From Heterocephalus glaber (Eukaryota; Chordata; Mammalia; Rodentia; Bathyergidae), in NCBI RefSeq assembly GCF_000247695.1, contig NW_004624743.1, forward strand, positions 7,801,888-7,865,887: DNA of 64,000 nt, in the 5' to 3' direction. This document shows positions 1 through 11,345 of the stretch, one piece after another (within the stretch, counting starts at the first letter, position 1; each line of letters opens with the position of its first letter). The translations under genes and the position numbers were made by a program. The notes under the pieces are model-generated. The model had not been told where the DNA came from, searched no databases, and saw only the letters and a program-made list of their open reading frames with translations.

Positions 1-62
1 ATACCACATTTAAAATATTGTTTCTTAAATTTAGAGATGCTGAACTTGCAGTGTAACTTTTT

Positions 63-268
63 TATTAATTATATCGGTACATTTAAGGTATACAATATAA
101 TGACATTCATCACTGGAAATTTGCACCTTTACATAATCCATCTTGGTTCTTATTTTTTCCCCATTCCCCTGCCCTCCCTTCAACCCCTCCACCCCTCCCT
201 ACCAAAGACTTTGTTTCCATTTTTTCTTTTTCTCGTATTAATCTCATTCCCTTCTTTCTTTTCCCCTA
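63..268 (-). mobile_element. L1 3' end, 5'-truncated, with TSD
   Basis: 3' UTR of a rodent L1 lying on the minus strand. It matches, in reverse complement, the L1 ends at 15384-15661 and 61508-61666: the purine-rich block, then the motif around 'aagaaccaagat', then a terminal A-rich run. It is flanked by a perfect 17-bp direct repeat (46-62 and 269-285, ttgcagtgtaacttttt), a target-site duplication that proves insertion by reverse transcription. No ORF2 sequence is retained. Confidence 0.88.
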
Positions 269-285
269 TTGCAGTGTAACTTTTT

Positions 286-870
286 GAAGTATACAGGTTG
301 TTCTGTAATGTGAGCTGGAGAATAAAGATAGATTTGGAACTCAATAACACCCTGTGGGACCCCAGAGGTAGGGACTTCCGGGCCGCAGTTCCTCCGCTCC
401 CAGCCCAGAGGAAGTGAGCTGCGCAGGAACCAACAGCAAACCCCCCGTCCCCCGTCGAAATGAGAAGACAGGTAAACAAGTCTCAAGACCAGGCTTCCAG
501 ATCACCTACAGCAACACCAAAGGGAAACGAGATGGAACACTCTGATACTCAACCACCTGGACTCCCTGAACTGGCAGGAATACCCTGTGGGAGACCAGGT
601 GGGAAGAAGGAGGCCTAATTGGTCTCCTCCGCCCCCGCACTGAGGAGAAAGAGGACATGCAAGTGTGCTGACACACCGCAGGGAAAAGTGAAAACACCTG
701 AGGTTAACTTGTTTACCCGGAGAAGGACGGTGGAGGCGGGAGACAGACGAGTCCTGTGTGACTCTGATTGCTCGTTCCCGTGTCTGAGTGAATAAAGCCA
801 AGGCGCCAGTTACTCAGGGAGACAAGAGCCCCCGCCCTCCAGATTACAGGCTGCTTGCCACAATACTCCT
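286..870 (+). repeat. GC-rich LTR-like block, family unassigned
   Basis: This segment is much richer in G+C and CpG than its AT-rich flanks. It holds two AATAAA signals (near 321 and 791), the second followed by a short GC-rich tail, an arrangement like the R-U5 part of a retroviral LTR. I see no clear TG...CA ends, no target-site duplication and no internal retroviral genes. It could instead be a promoter-like unique sequence. The small open frames on the minus strand (180-801) have no recognisable content. Confidence 0.3.
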
Positions 871-2218
871 TTCAAATCTTAAGAATTTTATCAAATTATT
901 GTAAACAGAGCTTTGAGGAAAATGGCCCAAACGATTTGCTTTTGCTTTTCCCCAATAGTGCTTCTAGAACACAATGAAAAATGAATTTAAGTGATACTAA
1001 GAATAAAAATGACACTAAAATTTAAACACTACCTGATTGATGGACAACCTACTCAGATAGTGGTGCCTAAATTGCTTTGAATTATGTCATGAGAGAAGTG
1101 GAGATGTACTGGTGTTAGGTGTCCACGAAGTAAGGGTCAAGTGGCACAACAGTTTCACCTTGGATCAGGAGGGGCTTTAGGCAGAGCCCAGGACCTAAAG
1201 GCTGAAACCGCTTAGCAACACTGAACACAAATGGAATGGTTAAAGGAAATAGTTACACCCACAATGGTGAAGAGTTAGACTTGGTAATCTTCAGATGCAT
1301 TCCAGTCTGAAATCTGTTTAATATGTACATAGGTAAAACATTTATAAATTGTAAAATATAAAGTTATACTACAGTTAAAAGCTTATATATTGAACTACAT
1401 ACCTTTCTATTTGCAGCCAATTACCACTCCAATATAATGTTTCCTTTTATATAAATTCATTTATTCCTTTATTCATTTCAAATATGTGATGATGTAACTA
1501 TAAAAATAAACATTTAGCTATTCTGAATAACTCCAAATAGCAAATAATTTAAAAATAACTTCCACTTGACTTTGGAATCTATTACATGTATTGTTTTTCC
1601 AGAAAATTTACCTCATAATTATGTTGTGTGAGAGTGAAATGAGTTTCTATTTCAAACTCACGCATTGAATTCTGACTGCTGGCAGACAGGAGAAGCAACC
1701 AGGGTTAACATTTGCCATGTTACTACAGATAAGCAGGATTGATCGCCTGTGTCTTTAACCCTGGATTTGTTCCCAACTCTTGCAAGTCCAGGTTACCATC
1801 TACTGTCTTGTATTTTCTTTGGATTCTAACATGCTCTTTCCTTCCCTTTTGCAAAGCTTTTACACTGTGTGTACCCTTTGTAGGATTTGTCCACCATACC
1901 TACTACGAGCAGCACCTTCTGTTTCTGTGAAAGTCACCTCTTATACGCCAAAGGTAGGAAATGTTTTAGAGAGAGAACCTTACTGTGCTTACTGTATTTA
2001 CAAGGTATTATTTCGTATGAATAATGGTAGCCCTCTCCCTCAAACCTTCATCACAACTGAATTCAGTTCGGGTCAGCCTAGGTAAAGATTCCTTTAAAGC
2101 CTGTTTTGCTTACTGAGTTTCCCACTGGACTGGTTGTCATTCACCATTAGAACCTTGACTACCCCTCACGCTATTCATCTTATATATTTGCTCTCTGTTT
2201 TACCCAATCCCTACATTT
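871..2218. other. AT-rich unassigned sequence
   Basis: No gene, RNA or confident repeat seen. Two overlapping open frames of 63 and 101 codons at 1739-2085 have no recognisable motif and look like chance. Confidence 0.5.
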
Positions 2219-2340
2219 TTGTTTGTTCGTTGTTTGTTTTGTGGTGCTGAGCTATATCCCCAGCCCAACACGACTTGTTTGGTGGTAGGGATCAAATCCA
2301 AGGACTGGATCATGATCGAACTATATCCTCAATCCTTTCT
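2219..2340 (-). repeat. Two decayed ID-like SINE fragments
   Basis: Reverse complement of the tRNA-like ID head is visible twice: 'gagctatatccccagccc' with an internal deletion (about 2244-2266), and a second more diverged copy from about 2280 to 2340 containing 'gggatcaaatcc', the B-box region. Both are old and lack clear target-site duplications. Confidence 0.5.
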
Positions 2341-2614
2341 TAATTTTGTTTTGAATAGTTCATCTCAACCAACAACCTTAAAATATTTGATTTTGTATAT
2401 TATAGTGTTTCAAAGACCTATGCCCTGGGTGCTAGTACAATAAATTTTGACCTCTAAAATACAATAAACTGGATTTATTAGCTCTTTTATAATCGAAACA
2501 TTAATAGTCACTTATTCCACAAGGGTCAACCTACTGTTATTCTTAGTACAACGTTATTGATTACTAAGTTTCTCAATACACTTATTTAAACCTTTGGGGC
2601 TTCGTTCATCTATT

Positions 2615-3452
2615 TATTCATTCCATGATATTAGTGACTGAGCACTATGGTCCAACACTCTTCTAGGTGCTCTGGGTGCTGTAGGTAATGCAGAAGACTG
2701 AGTGCTTATTCTCATGGAGGATGTTTTCCATTGGGAGAGCTGGACAACCAACAGGCTGTGATAAGAGTTGTTAGGGGAAAACAATGGACTGAGCGTGCAG
2801 GTTACGACGGGGATTCGGTGTTCAGGAAGACATCTGAGGAGGTGCCACAGGGGGTGACTGCCAAACGACCCAACCCAACCAAACAATAAGACTGGCCAAC
2901 GTGAGAACCGAGGCATTAGAGCAGATGCGAGGGCCGTCCTTCGTAAGGCTGGCGTGTTGATGGGCGCGCCCTCTGGCTGGAATCCGTGAGTGAGCAGAAG
3001 AGTCGAACGAAATGAGATGGGGGATGTAGGTCACAAAGAACATTGTAAGCTCTAGAAGGAGGCGGCTGTGGGAACGCATTAGAGGGCTTGTTCAGTGAAT
3101 GGCCACTCTGAATTATATTTTTTAAAAGATTATTTGTTGAGTGGAAACTAGACTATCAGGTAGCAAAGTAGAAGCACAAAGACGGGTCTTAGCCAGCCTT
3201 TGCTATCATTTAAGGGACAGATGCTGGCAGCTGGGACTGAAGCAGTGACCATGGGGATACTGAGGAGCAGACAGATTCAGGATATATATTGAAAGTAACA
3301 CTCCTACAACCTGCTGCAGCATTCATGGAAGATAATGGAATTATGAAATTAGGTAGACTCCTAGGGTTACTTCCCCGAGGTGCTGGGTGACGATGGTGTG
3401 ATTTGCTACAGGGGTGAAGATTACAGGAAAGGAAGATTGTTGGGAGGGGCAA
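2615..3452 (+). repeat. Ancient mammalian repeat, 5' part of split copy
   Basis: Opens like many mammal-wide relics ('actgagcactatggtccaacac', 'ttctaggtgctctgggtgct') and continues with text about a herd-like 3' UTR I recall from old LINE-derived repeats. The continuation is at 3915-4085, after an LTR and ID insertion. The exact family is not assigned. Diverged, no coding content. Confidence 0.45.
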
Positions 3453-3914
3453 TGCTGTAATTTGGATCCTCAGTATTTTCCAAAGGCCTGTGTTAAAGAC
3501 TTGGCTTCTAGGGCTGGGATTTAGCTCAGTGGTTTCGCCGCCTGCTGCTCAAGCTCAAGGACCCAAGTTCAATCCCCGGTACCAAAAAAAAAAGAAAAAA
3601 AAAAAAGACTTGGCTTCTAACTTGGCACTACTGGGAGGTGCTGCAACCTTTTGTGTGCGTGAGGGGTCCTAGTGAGAGGCAATCAGCTCGCCGTGCCAGG
3701 CCCTTGAAGGGGTCAAGGCAACCTCAACTCCTTCCTCTTCATCACTCTCTCTGGCATCCCAGCCATAAGGTGAAAGGCATTGCTCACTGCATGCCCCAGC
3801 CACAGTGTGCTTCCACACACTCACCCCGTGAACCGTAAGCCAAAAATAAACTATTTCTCTCTATCAGTTGATTTATATCAGGTATTTGTTGTGGCAATGA
3901 AAAGCTGACCAACA
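3453..3914 (+). mobile_element. MaLR-type solo LTR, split by an ID element
   Basis: The pattern is that of ERVL-MaLR LTRs: a start near 'tgtaatttggatcc', then 'acttggcactactgggaggtg', a polyadenylation signal (aaaaataaac, about 3843), and the terminal 'gaaaagctgaccaaca'. A younger ID copy (3511-3603) interrupts it. It is a solo LTR without internal genes. It sits inside the ancient repeat of 2615-4085, so it is younger than that repeat and older than the ID. Confidence 0.65.
3511..3603 (+). mobile_element. ID SINE with perfect TSD
   Basis: Complete ID element: A-box region 'ttagctcagtgg', B-box region 'gttcaatcccc', A-rich tail. It is flanked by a perfect 16-bp target-site duplication (3495-3510 and 3604-3619, aaagacttggcttcta). 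It belongs to the ID subtype with 'gccgcctgc' in the middle. The B-box has a substitution, so transcription is doubtful. Confidence 0.93.
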
Positions 3915-4085
3915 GGGGCAGGGACCATTATTTTCTTTTGGATGTTAATTTTTGAGATGCCTATTAAATTTCCAGTAGAGTTCTCAAGCAGGCAGTTAGA
4001 CTTTGAGTCTGGATGTTGGGTGGCATCAAGGCTGGAGATATAATTATGGAAGGACAAAATGAGATCAAATAAAACAATACATTTA
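3915..4085 (+). repeat. Ancient repeat, 3' part of split copy
   Basis: Resumes the relic that began at 2615 ('gagatgcctattaaatttcc', 'caggcagttagactttgagtctgg', 'ggctggagatataa'). Collinearity with the first part across the LTR is the main support. Confidence 0.45.
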
Positions 4086-5582
4086 AATCAGTTTTTTATA
4101 ATTAGCACTCAATATGATCTCTTGGTTCTCTTTTATGGTGGGAAGAATCTAAAGGGATTCTCATCATTTTGTTCTAAAAGTGGAGGTATATGCAGAAAGC
4201 TATTACTGTAAGGTAATCCTTTTCCAAACATTTATTTTAAGGATGGAAAATTCATCATGACAACTTCCTTTTGATGTGCTTATATGATGAGAAGAGGGGG
4301 AAAAGGAACCTTCTCTTCACTCTCAGATTCCTATTTAAGAATCTCTGAAGGAAAACTGTTCACACAGTTTCTAGAAATATTATCAACTTTACAGCATATC
4401 ATCCAAGAACAAGAGTCAGAAATTCCATAAGCTAACTTAATCTTGTGAGATTTCCCAGCAGATGTCATTGATAGAGAAGTTCACTCAGAATTCCAATAAG
4501 CAGATAAATATTTGTGTGGTTTTCCATAGAAAATTCCCATTTTGTATCTTTAAAATTTCTTCTTTGCTCATCATTACAACAGTCATATCAGTGTCTGGTC
4601 CCCCATAGATTTATTATGATGACATAATAAATATACACATGATCACTTTCACTCCTTGACATTTATTAGTAAAATCTCTTAAATATTGCAGGAATGTGTA
4701 CCTGGGTGACCCTACATAGCAAGCTAAAACCACCACTCTATATTTTAAAATTCCACAAGGAGTTGTGAACACATGGCATCCAGTTTTGTGTTTTAATGTT
4801 AACCAAGTGAACCTTGCCATGTTAAATTTTTATGACTATAGAAACAAGGTTTCCTCTTTCTATGCATGATTGTTAATTATAATTTGATCAGAACAACTTT
4901 GAAAATTCTCGTTGCCTCTTTCATCATTACTGCAGATAGAGTTGGAAAACTAAATAAATCTCTAATTCAGTGCGTTTATCCACTGGTATGTATGTATGTT
5001 GTTTTTGTTGTTGTTGACACTTTGGTTGTGCTTTGTATTAGTGTGGTAGTAGGAACTCCTTCCTAAATGGGTCTATTTATAATCCCTGAGGAGCACTATA
5101 AAAAGTGCAACTACTGAGACCCAAGAGAACTATTCTTGGTATCTCCCCAGCCATATGCATTTCAACCACTCATGTCATGTCATATAACAAGCTTTGAAGT
5201 TATAGAGTCTTCTGTCAGTAGTAATGCTTCTGGTAATTCACTGTTCTCTCCTCTTTTAATGCACATAACTCTTAATCTACATCAGACCCTGTGTTAGCCT
5301 TAAAAAATTCTAATGTCATACCAATTGCACTTAACAATGTTTCAAATTCTAGGAAAAGAATTCTTGTTATTACTTGACATATGTGCAACATTTAATGTCT
5401 GTTATTTAACTGCTGTTTATTGGCTCTTTGCATTTCAAATGAATTGTGACATTTTCTTTTCCATTGTCTTATTAATAATGTTCCAAACGCATTATGCAAA
5501 AATAGTCATCTTTAACAATGAAGCAACAGAAAAATTCCAATTCTTATTACACAAATGAAAGCTCAAAATGCAATTAATAGAT
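4086..5582. other. AT-rich unassigned sequence
   Basis: About 1.5 kb with no repeat or gene that I can name. The short open frames at 4614-5558 have no motif. Confidence 0.5.
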
Positions 5583-5937
5583 TATCTTAATTACTTTCCC
5601 ATCACTGGGACTCAATACCCAACAACCATGACTCAAAGGAGGAGAGGTTTATTTTGGCTCATGGTTTGCAGATTTCAGTACATAATTGACTGGCTCCAAG
5701 GCAAATGGCATGGCAAGGAGAATGGGTTATGGCATGGCAGCAAAGTGAAATGGAAGAGGAGCAGGAAGGGAGACAGACCCTTCCAGGCCATGCCCACAGT
5801 GACTGCCTCTTCTGTCCAGACCCCTCCTTCCAACAGTAATTCAGCTAGAAGCCCCATGATCCACTCATCTCCAAAAAGCCCCACCTCTGAGCACTTGAGG
5901 TTTGGGAGGACATCTAGACATGAACCAGAACTTAGAT
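5583..5937 (-). mobile_element. MaLR-type solo LTR
   Basis: Reverse complement of a MaLR LTR: 'cactgggactcaatacc', 'ggagaggtttattttggctca', then late 'agccccacctctgagcact' and 'gacatctagacatgaaccag'. It resembles the LTR at 38423-38773. An open frame of 129 codons on the plus strand (5568-5957) is the antisense of this LTR and not a gene. Confidence 0.65.
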
Positions 5938-7429
5938 ATATTGGGGTAAATAATTAAAATTCATTCATTTGATGCACTTTAATGTTCCAGTTATTGTGTT
6001 ATTGATAGGGGAATACAAAGATGAATTTCATACACTCCCTGCCTCCCCCAAGCCTTAACAGGTAGTAGAGAGAACTGGACATGCAAAACAGTGAGCAGAC
6101 CTAAGCATTTACACTAACTACGATCGTAAAATGTGGAGGCGGGGAGGAAGCATTCTCAATTCTGCCATAACAGACTCCACAGAAGAGATGTCCCTTTAAA
6201 GAAAAGTAAACCACATTGCCAGCATTATCCTCGTTCCCTTTACAGAATAGTTTTATTAAAAAAAAAAAAAAAGAACAGTTGTCTTTAACAATAACAATGT
6301 GTTTGTTTCTGTGATGCCTAACCATCTTTTGAAATACAAAAATTTGAACAACTTGTTTTTCAGTTCACCAGGATGCAGCCCTGAAATCGTTTGGTTGATA
6401 ATAAAAATACACACACGATTTAGATATAACCCAGGATCCTGCCCGGAATCTTCAAAGCCTTTGAAGTTACATCTTTTTGCCTGTCCAGCCTGATGATTGT
6501 CTCTCTATAAATGAACTCAACTGTCATTTGAGTGCTGACTCATAAATATGAAGTGTGTTATACAACAACACTATATAAATACATTTTAATACATACATTA
6601 TTTTTAAAATTCACTAGCTTGTATTTTGGTACCCAATGTGAATCCTACTACTTTTAGTTTCTCTGTCGGCCTAACAATTTTCATTGTAGATTTTTTTCCT
6701 TTGACTTTCCTTTTAGTGAAGAAACAGAAGAAAATAACAGGAAAATAAACAGGGTTTCTAAGAAAAATAAAGGGAGAACAGGTATAGGAACAAATGAGAG
6801 TTAATTTACCATCTTGAAATACACACAATAAATCCTGTTTATTAATCTTGGAATTAATTAAAGGATAAAATTTTCTTATTTTATAAAAATTTCAGGGTCT
6901 CCTCTCTCACCTGTCATTTACCCATCAACCTAAAGATTTGTGCTCAAACCAGTTCACTTTAAATTGCCCTTGAGAAGCTCACAGTAACTCCTCGTATTTT
7001 GAGTTTTTGGCCCTTTGATACTGGTGCCAGTATGCATAGCTTAAAAATTGTCGCTGCCTTGATTTAGGAGTCTAGAGTTTTCTTCCACCTATTTGGTCAG
7101 CCTGTCAAGATACTCTTTTTAAGGTGATCTTAGAACTTAGATGCTTTGGTGTTTGGTCTCGGGCACTTTTCTGCTCATACTTTTTGCTGGTAGTTCTCAG
7201 CTTCTTTTTGAGTCATTGATGCCTTTGAGAATCTGAACAAAGCTCTGTGTCTACTCCAGAAAAATGTGCATGGATATGTATGAAAAGGTTTTGTTGGGTT
7301 TTTTTTTTTTGCATGATTGAAGCTGCTTCACAAGGTAAGACTCATCCCCTGGCTTTATATGATTTCATGATGTAATGTGCTCCACTTGACATCGACATGC
7401 TAATTCCCAAATTTATACTTCCTGCTCAG
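5938..7429. other. AT-rich unassigned sequence
   Basis: No gene or confident repeat seen. A short A-run lies at about 6257-6272 and a T-run at about 7299-7310; neither is joined to a recognisable SINE. Confidence 0.5.
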
Positions 7430-7905
7430 ATCTGTTTGACCCATACGCCAAACTCATCCAGATGCCTACAGGGCTCTCTCCTCTGTCTTTCAGTATCTCA
7501 ACTCCAACGCGTGTAGCGTCACTTAGCATCTTCTTCTGGCCCCAGGCCTCTTCACTCTCAGTCTTTGCACGTGACTCCACTGCCATTCAGTTAGGGCCAG
7601 AAACCTCTCCTTTCATACTTTTCTCCCTGTCTATCACCAAAACTGAGAATTCCATCTTCAGAACATTTTCTCGATGCCTACTTTCTCTCTATATCAATGC
7701 CTTCTCAGGCCACGAGTCATTGTTTTCCTTGAACTACTACAGCCACCTCCTAACTGCTTTTCCTCCCTGCAGCGTTTTTCTTGCACTACATCTTCTCTGT
7801 GTCCATGCACATGAACATTCGATCATATACATTCCCTCATGGTTTCACATAATCCTTAGGAAAAAATTCACACTCTTTGGCATTTGTTCATCAGAAACTG
7901 GAAGA
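7430..7905 (+). repeat. L2 LINE relic (ORF2 3' region)
   Basis: The order of phrases is that of the L2 reverse-transcriptase 3' region: 'atctcaactccaac', later 'ctactacagccacctcctaactgc', 'cctccctgcag', and 'cttaggaaaaaattcacactctttggc'. It contains the longest open frame of the window (153 codons, 7462-7923), which has no intact domain and is not in a defensible L2 protein frame. Confidence 0.6.
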
Positions 7906-7964
7906 GTCTCCGAAGCAGAGTAGCTACTCAGGGTATTAGTCTCTTAGGGGTGTTCTATCAAAGT

Positions 7965-8305
7965 ACAAATTCTCCTTCACTCACAATGGGATTACATCTT
8001 AATATATGATGGGGTCAAGCACCCTGAACTGGTCATAAGTTGAAAATATTCTAAGTGGAAATGCACTAAATACACTTGACCTACCAAGCATCATGCTGAG
8101 CAGCGCAGTGCAAAGTCGACCTCTGATGGTTTCCCCTTGTGGTCACACAGCTGACAGGTATGCAGGGCCACTGACACTTCTCATCATCTGGAGAGAGTTT
8201 GTACTGCACATCACTGACCCAGGAGGACATCAGAATTCAAAGTTGGAGGTACAGACTCTGTCAAATGCGTATCACTTTGATGCAGTTGTGAAGGCGAGCC
8301 TCGGT
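7965..8305 (+). repeat. Fossil nonautonomous DNA transposon
   Basis: Resembles a mammal-wide DNA-transposon relic with alternating 'ataagttgaaaatatt' / 'cactaaatacac' / 'ttgacctacc' text at the left and 'aatgcgtatcactttgatgca' style text at the right. I cannot see intact terminal inverted repeats or name the subfamily with certainty. Confidence 0.4.
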
Positions 8306-8309
8306 AAAT

Positions 8310-8655
8310 CAGGGGTGTCTTTACCTCAGACTGGTGGCTTAACACAGGAGAAGTGAATTCTTGCACAGTGCTGGAGGCTGGAAGTTATGGGAGAAGGTGC
8401 TGGCAGTGTCGGGCTCACTCTGACATCTCTGGTGGAGGATGCTCTTCTACTTCTCACTCTCCAGGTGTCTTCAGCAGCCACAGGGCAGTCTTCCCTCTGT
8501 CACTCCTCTTACAAAAACACCAGTCATGTGGGGTTAAAGTGCACTCTGATGCACCCATTTTAACTTGATTACATTTGTAAGAATCCTATTTGAAAACATG
8601 GTTCTGTTCATGAATATGCATTTGGAACTTCAACCCAACTTTTGGGTCCATGGTC
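8310..8655 (-). mobile_element. MLT1-like LTR relic
   Basis: Antisense MaLR LTR layout: 'ctggtggcttaacacagg', 'gtgctggaggctggaagt', then a long middle, then 'aacttgattacatttgtaa' and 'gaatatgcatttggaact'. Diverged and without target-site duplication. Confidence 0.5.
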
Positions 8656-8694
8656 CAATTCACAATATTTAGTAAATAGGCCCAGGAAATGTGT

Positions 8695-8862
8695 TGATAT
8701 TTCCGTACGTGTCTCATAGTGTTCACAGTACTCATTTAATCCTTATGATAAATCCCAGAAATACTATTCATCTCTTAACTGATAAAGAACTGGGCAGGGA
8801 GGTTAAATACTTTGTATAGGTCACATGACTAGTAAGTGACAAAATAGAGATTCTAGTCCAAA
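8695..8862 (+). repeat. MIR SINE relic
   Basis: MIR body in the sense direction: 'ctcatttaatccttatgataa', 'ctgataaagaactgggcag', 'aggttaaatactttgtata', 'ggtcacatgactagtaagtg'. Old and diverged, as expected of MIR. Confidence 0.75.
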
Positions 8863-8879
8863 TAGTAAATTTGTTGAAT

Positions 8880-11029
8880 GAATGAATTAAACAATGATAT
8901 AACTGCTCACATGACCTTATAATAAATATATGTTGAATGATGAATGAGGACTCATGAGTTTCTTTTGATGAGCATTGTAGAATAAAAATATGAATGCTAT
9001 GCAAGGGCATTCGGAAGCTACTTGGTGAACCTCTGAGTCTTTTGATTCAAGGACTCCATCCCCTGCCTGTCTGCAACATCTCAATGCTATACCATACTGA
9101 CCTTTTGTCTCCTTGAAGCACTGTCAATCATTCCCTACCACTTCCTCTTCTCTCTGATGCTTAATAAAACCTGCAGCCTTAATCTCTTATACTTCTCCAG
9201 CCTTTTAATTTAAGGTTCAAAATCGGTGCCGTTGATATTTGACCTTGGCTGTGCATGCCAGCGTGGCTTCCTGCTAACTCTGGGTGTTCTTCCTAACTGT
9301 AACTTGGTGCAACTGAGCTCTACCCTGGCTGTGCGGTTAGTGCCCAGCTTCTTCAAAAGAGGTTGGTGGATTCAGTTGGGCAGATCCGGAGCCAGAGGAT
9401 CAGGATTTGGGTTTGGCCTATGGTCCAGGGGAAGGCATCAAGAACCCCATAGAGGGACAGACAGTAATTAAGCTTCACAGCGATGCGCCAAGAGTGGAAT
9501 ATAACTCTTTTGTTCAACAAATATCCTTCAAAAGAGTCTTGTAAGTCTTCGTGCTGGAGGTTCAAGATATGGAAGAAGAACAATGCAGAATCCTGAGCCA
9601 CATGAAGACTCAAGAGAAGATTCTCAAAAAAGTGACTGAGAAAAATGGGGAAAAAGAAGAATTATGACATATTATGTACAGGTAAAAATTTTCTATGATG
9701 AATGTGATCTTTATGTCTGACAAATATATACTAACAAAAATTTTTAAAATAACATCCTTGAGATGGAAAATATTATACAATGGAGAAGAGATTAGTGGTA
9801 TTAGGAATTAGAGAGGACAATGTGATTATAAAAGACCAACATTAGAAAAATTTTGTAATGCTAGGACTTTTTGAATCTTGACTGTGGTAGTGATTACACA
9901 AATGTATACATGTGATAAAATGAAACACACAGTGCATGTAAAACTGGTGAAATCAGAATAAAATTGGTGGATTGTATCAATGTAACAAGGGGGAAACTGA
10001 AATTACAGAGTAGGTCAGGCACATTTTGATCCGCTTCAGTTGGGCCACTTGTGTGTGTAGGGTTCATTTCCTCTGACATACACAAACTAGGAAAAAAACC
10101 CTCCTTCGACTTTTAAAATACTGATGAAACCAGTATAATGTATTTTTAAGAGCTATGTCCACCATATGCATATATTTGAACTGAAATATTCGAGATTAAA
10201 AACAAGAAAGAAATATTTGAGTTGATGCACTTTGGTGGCAAGAGAGAATTTGTAATCACGTGTCTTTATGCACATAAATAATTTTTCAAGAACATAAAAA
10301 ATAAGTCAAATATAACCTAAAATGTTTCTGATCAATCAAGAGAGCTATCAAAAGTCTGAGTTTGGGACCCTCAGGAATTTTTATTCAGATGTCTTGAATT
10401 GACTATTTTGGATGTACTTACTTTTAGTTCTCATTGCTTAATTTTTCCACATCATGAAATAACAGTAAATGTTCTATACTTTTAAATAAATTGTTGTTAG
10501 TGAATATGTGCATATACCTTAGAAGTGTCAATTACTAGCGGAAGATTTACAATGAAATATAGTGGGTTTCTGCCTCATCACCTGCTCCTCCAAGGGCACT
10601 TGCCACTCTTTCAGCTATTTCAGCAAATATTTTCCCATCTGCATACTTCTAAATAAGGTGGACACTGCTGTCTTTTGGTGCATTCATTTCAGACATTGTT
10701 TCTTCTCCTTCTGTTTATGTGGATGATGATTTAGAGCTTTGTAATATTTTATCTTTCTCCTCTCTTTCAAACAGTATAATGTTTATTACTTATATTATCA
10801 TATAACATTCGGATATTTTCAGAGTCACATGGAGTATAATTATTATATTTCCTCTAACTTTTATGTGTTCCTAAAGTTGTTGATTCCTTTGAAGTTTTTT
10901 TTTCAGTTATTTAATCTTCTTTTTTACCTGTGCTAATTTTCCCCTTCCTTCACAAACTCAAGGATTTTTAAAGTTTCTTTCGAATTAGTCTATGTTTGCA
11001 ATCTGTAATAATTGCATTCATCATAGGGG
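8880..11029. other. Mostly unassigned, AT-rich; possible L2 and L1 scraps
   Basis: 9050-9220 has a pyrimidine-rich style that may be an L2 remnant. 9640-9760 ('tgtacaggtaaaaattttct', 'gatgaatgtgatc') looks like a decayed L1 3' end on the plus strand. The rest shows nothing I can name. Open frames here are short and without motif. Confidence 0.35.
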
Positions 11030-11345
11030 ACTGGTCCTTGCATACATATTGCATCTTTGTTACTTTTATTTCCCTCTTCCCTCCTCCCTCCTGCTATCCC
11101 CAAATCTTATTCCCATGTCCACAGTCTTCCTCCTTGTTTCCCATCATCTATCTTTTGTTTTGTTCTTTAGGTTATTTATAGTTGGGGTTTCTCATATAAG
11201 AGAAACCATACATATTTAGCCTTCTGTGTCTGACTTATTTCACTTAGCATTATGGACTCAAAGCTCAGGTGTATCCTTTTGCACAGCTGTGTAGTACTCC
11301 ACTGTATATATGCATCACTGTTTCTTTATTCATCCATCTGTTGAT
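11030..11345 (-). mobile_element. Older L1 3' UTR fragment
   Basis: Antisense L1 3' region: 'tctcatataagagaaacc', 'cttatttcacttagcatta', 'gtgtagtactccactgtata', 'catccatctgttgatg'. These match, in reverse, the older L1 copy at 42165-42555. No target-site duplication found. Confidence 0.65.

Noticed and set aside
5568..5957. 129-codon open frame
   Set aside because: Antisense of a MaLR LTR.
7462..7923. 153-codon open frame, longest in the window
   Set aside because: Lies in an L2 relic, has no domain, and its length is within chance for 64 kb.
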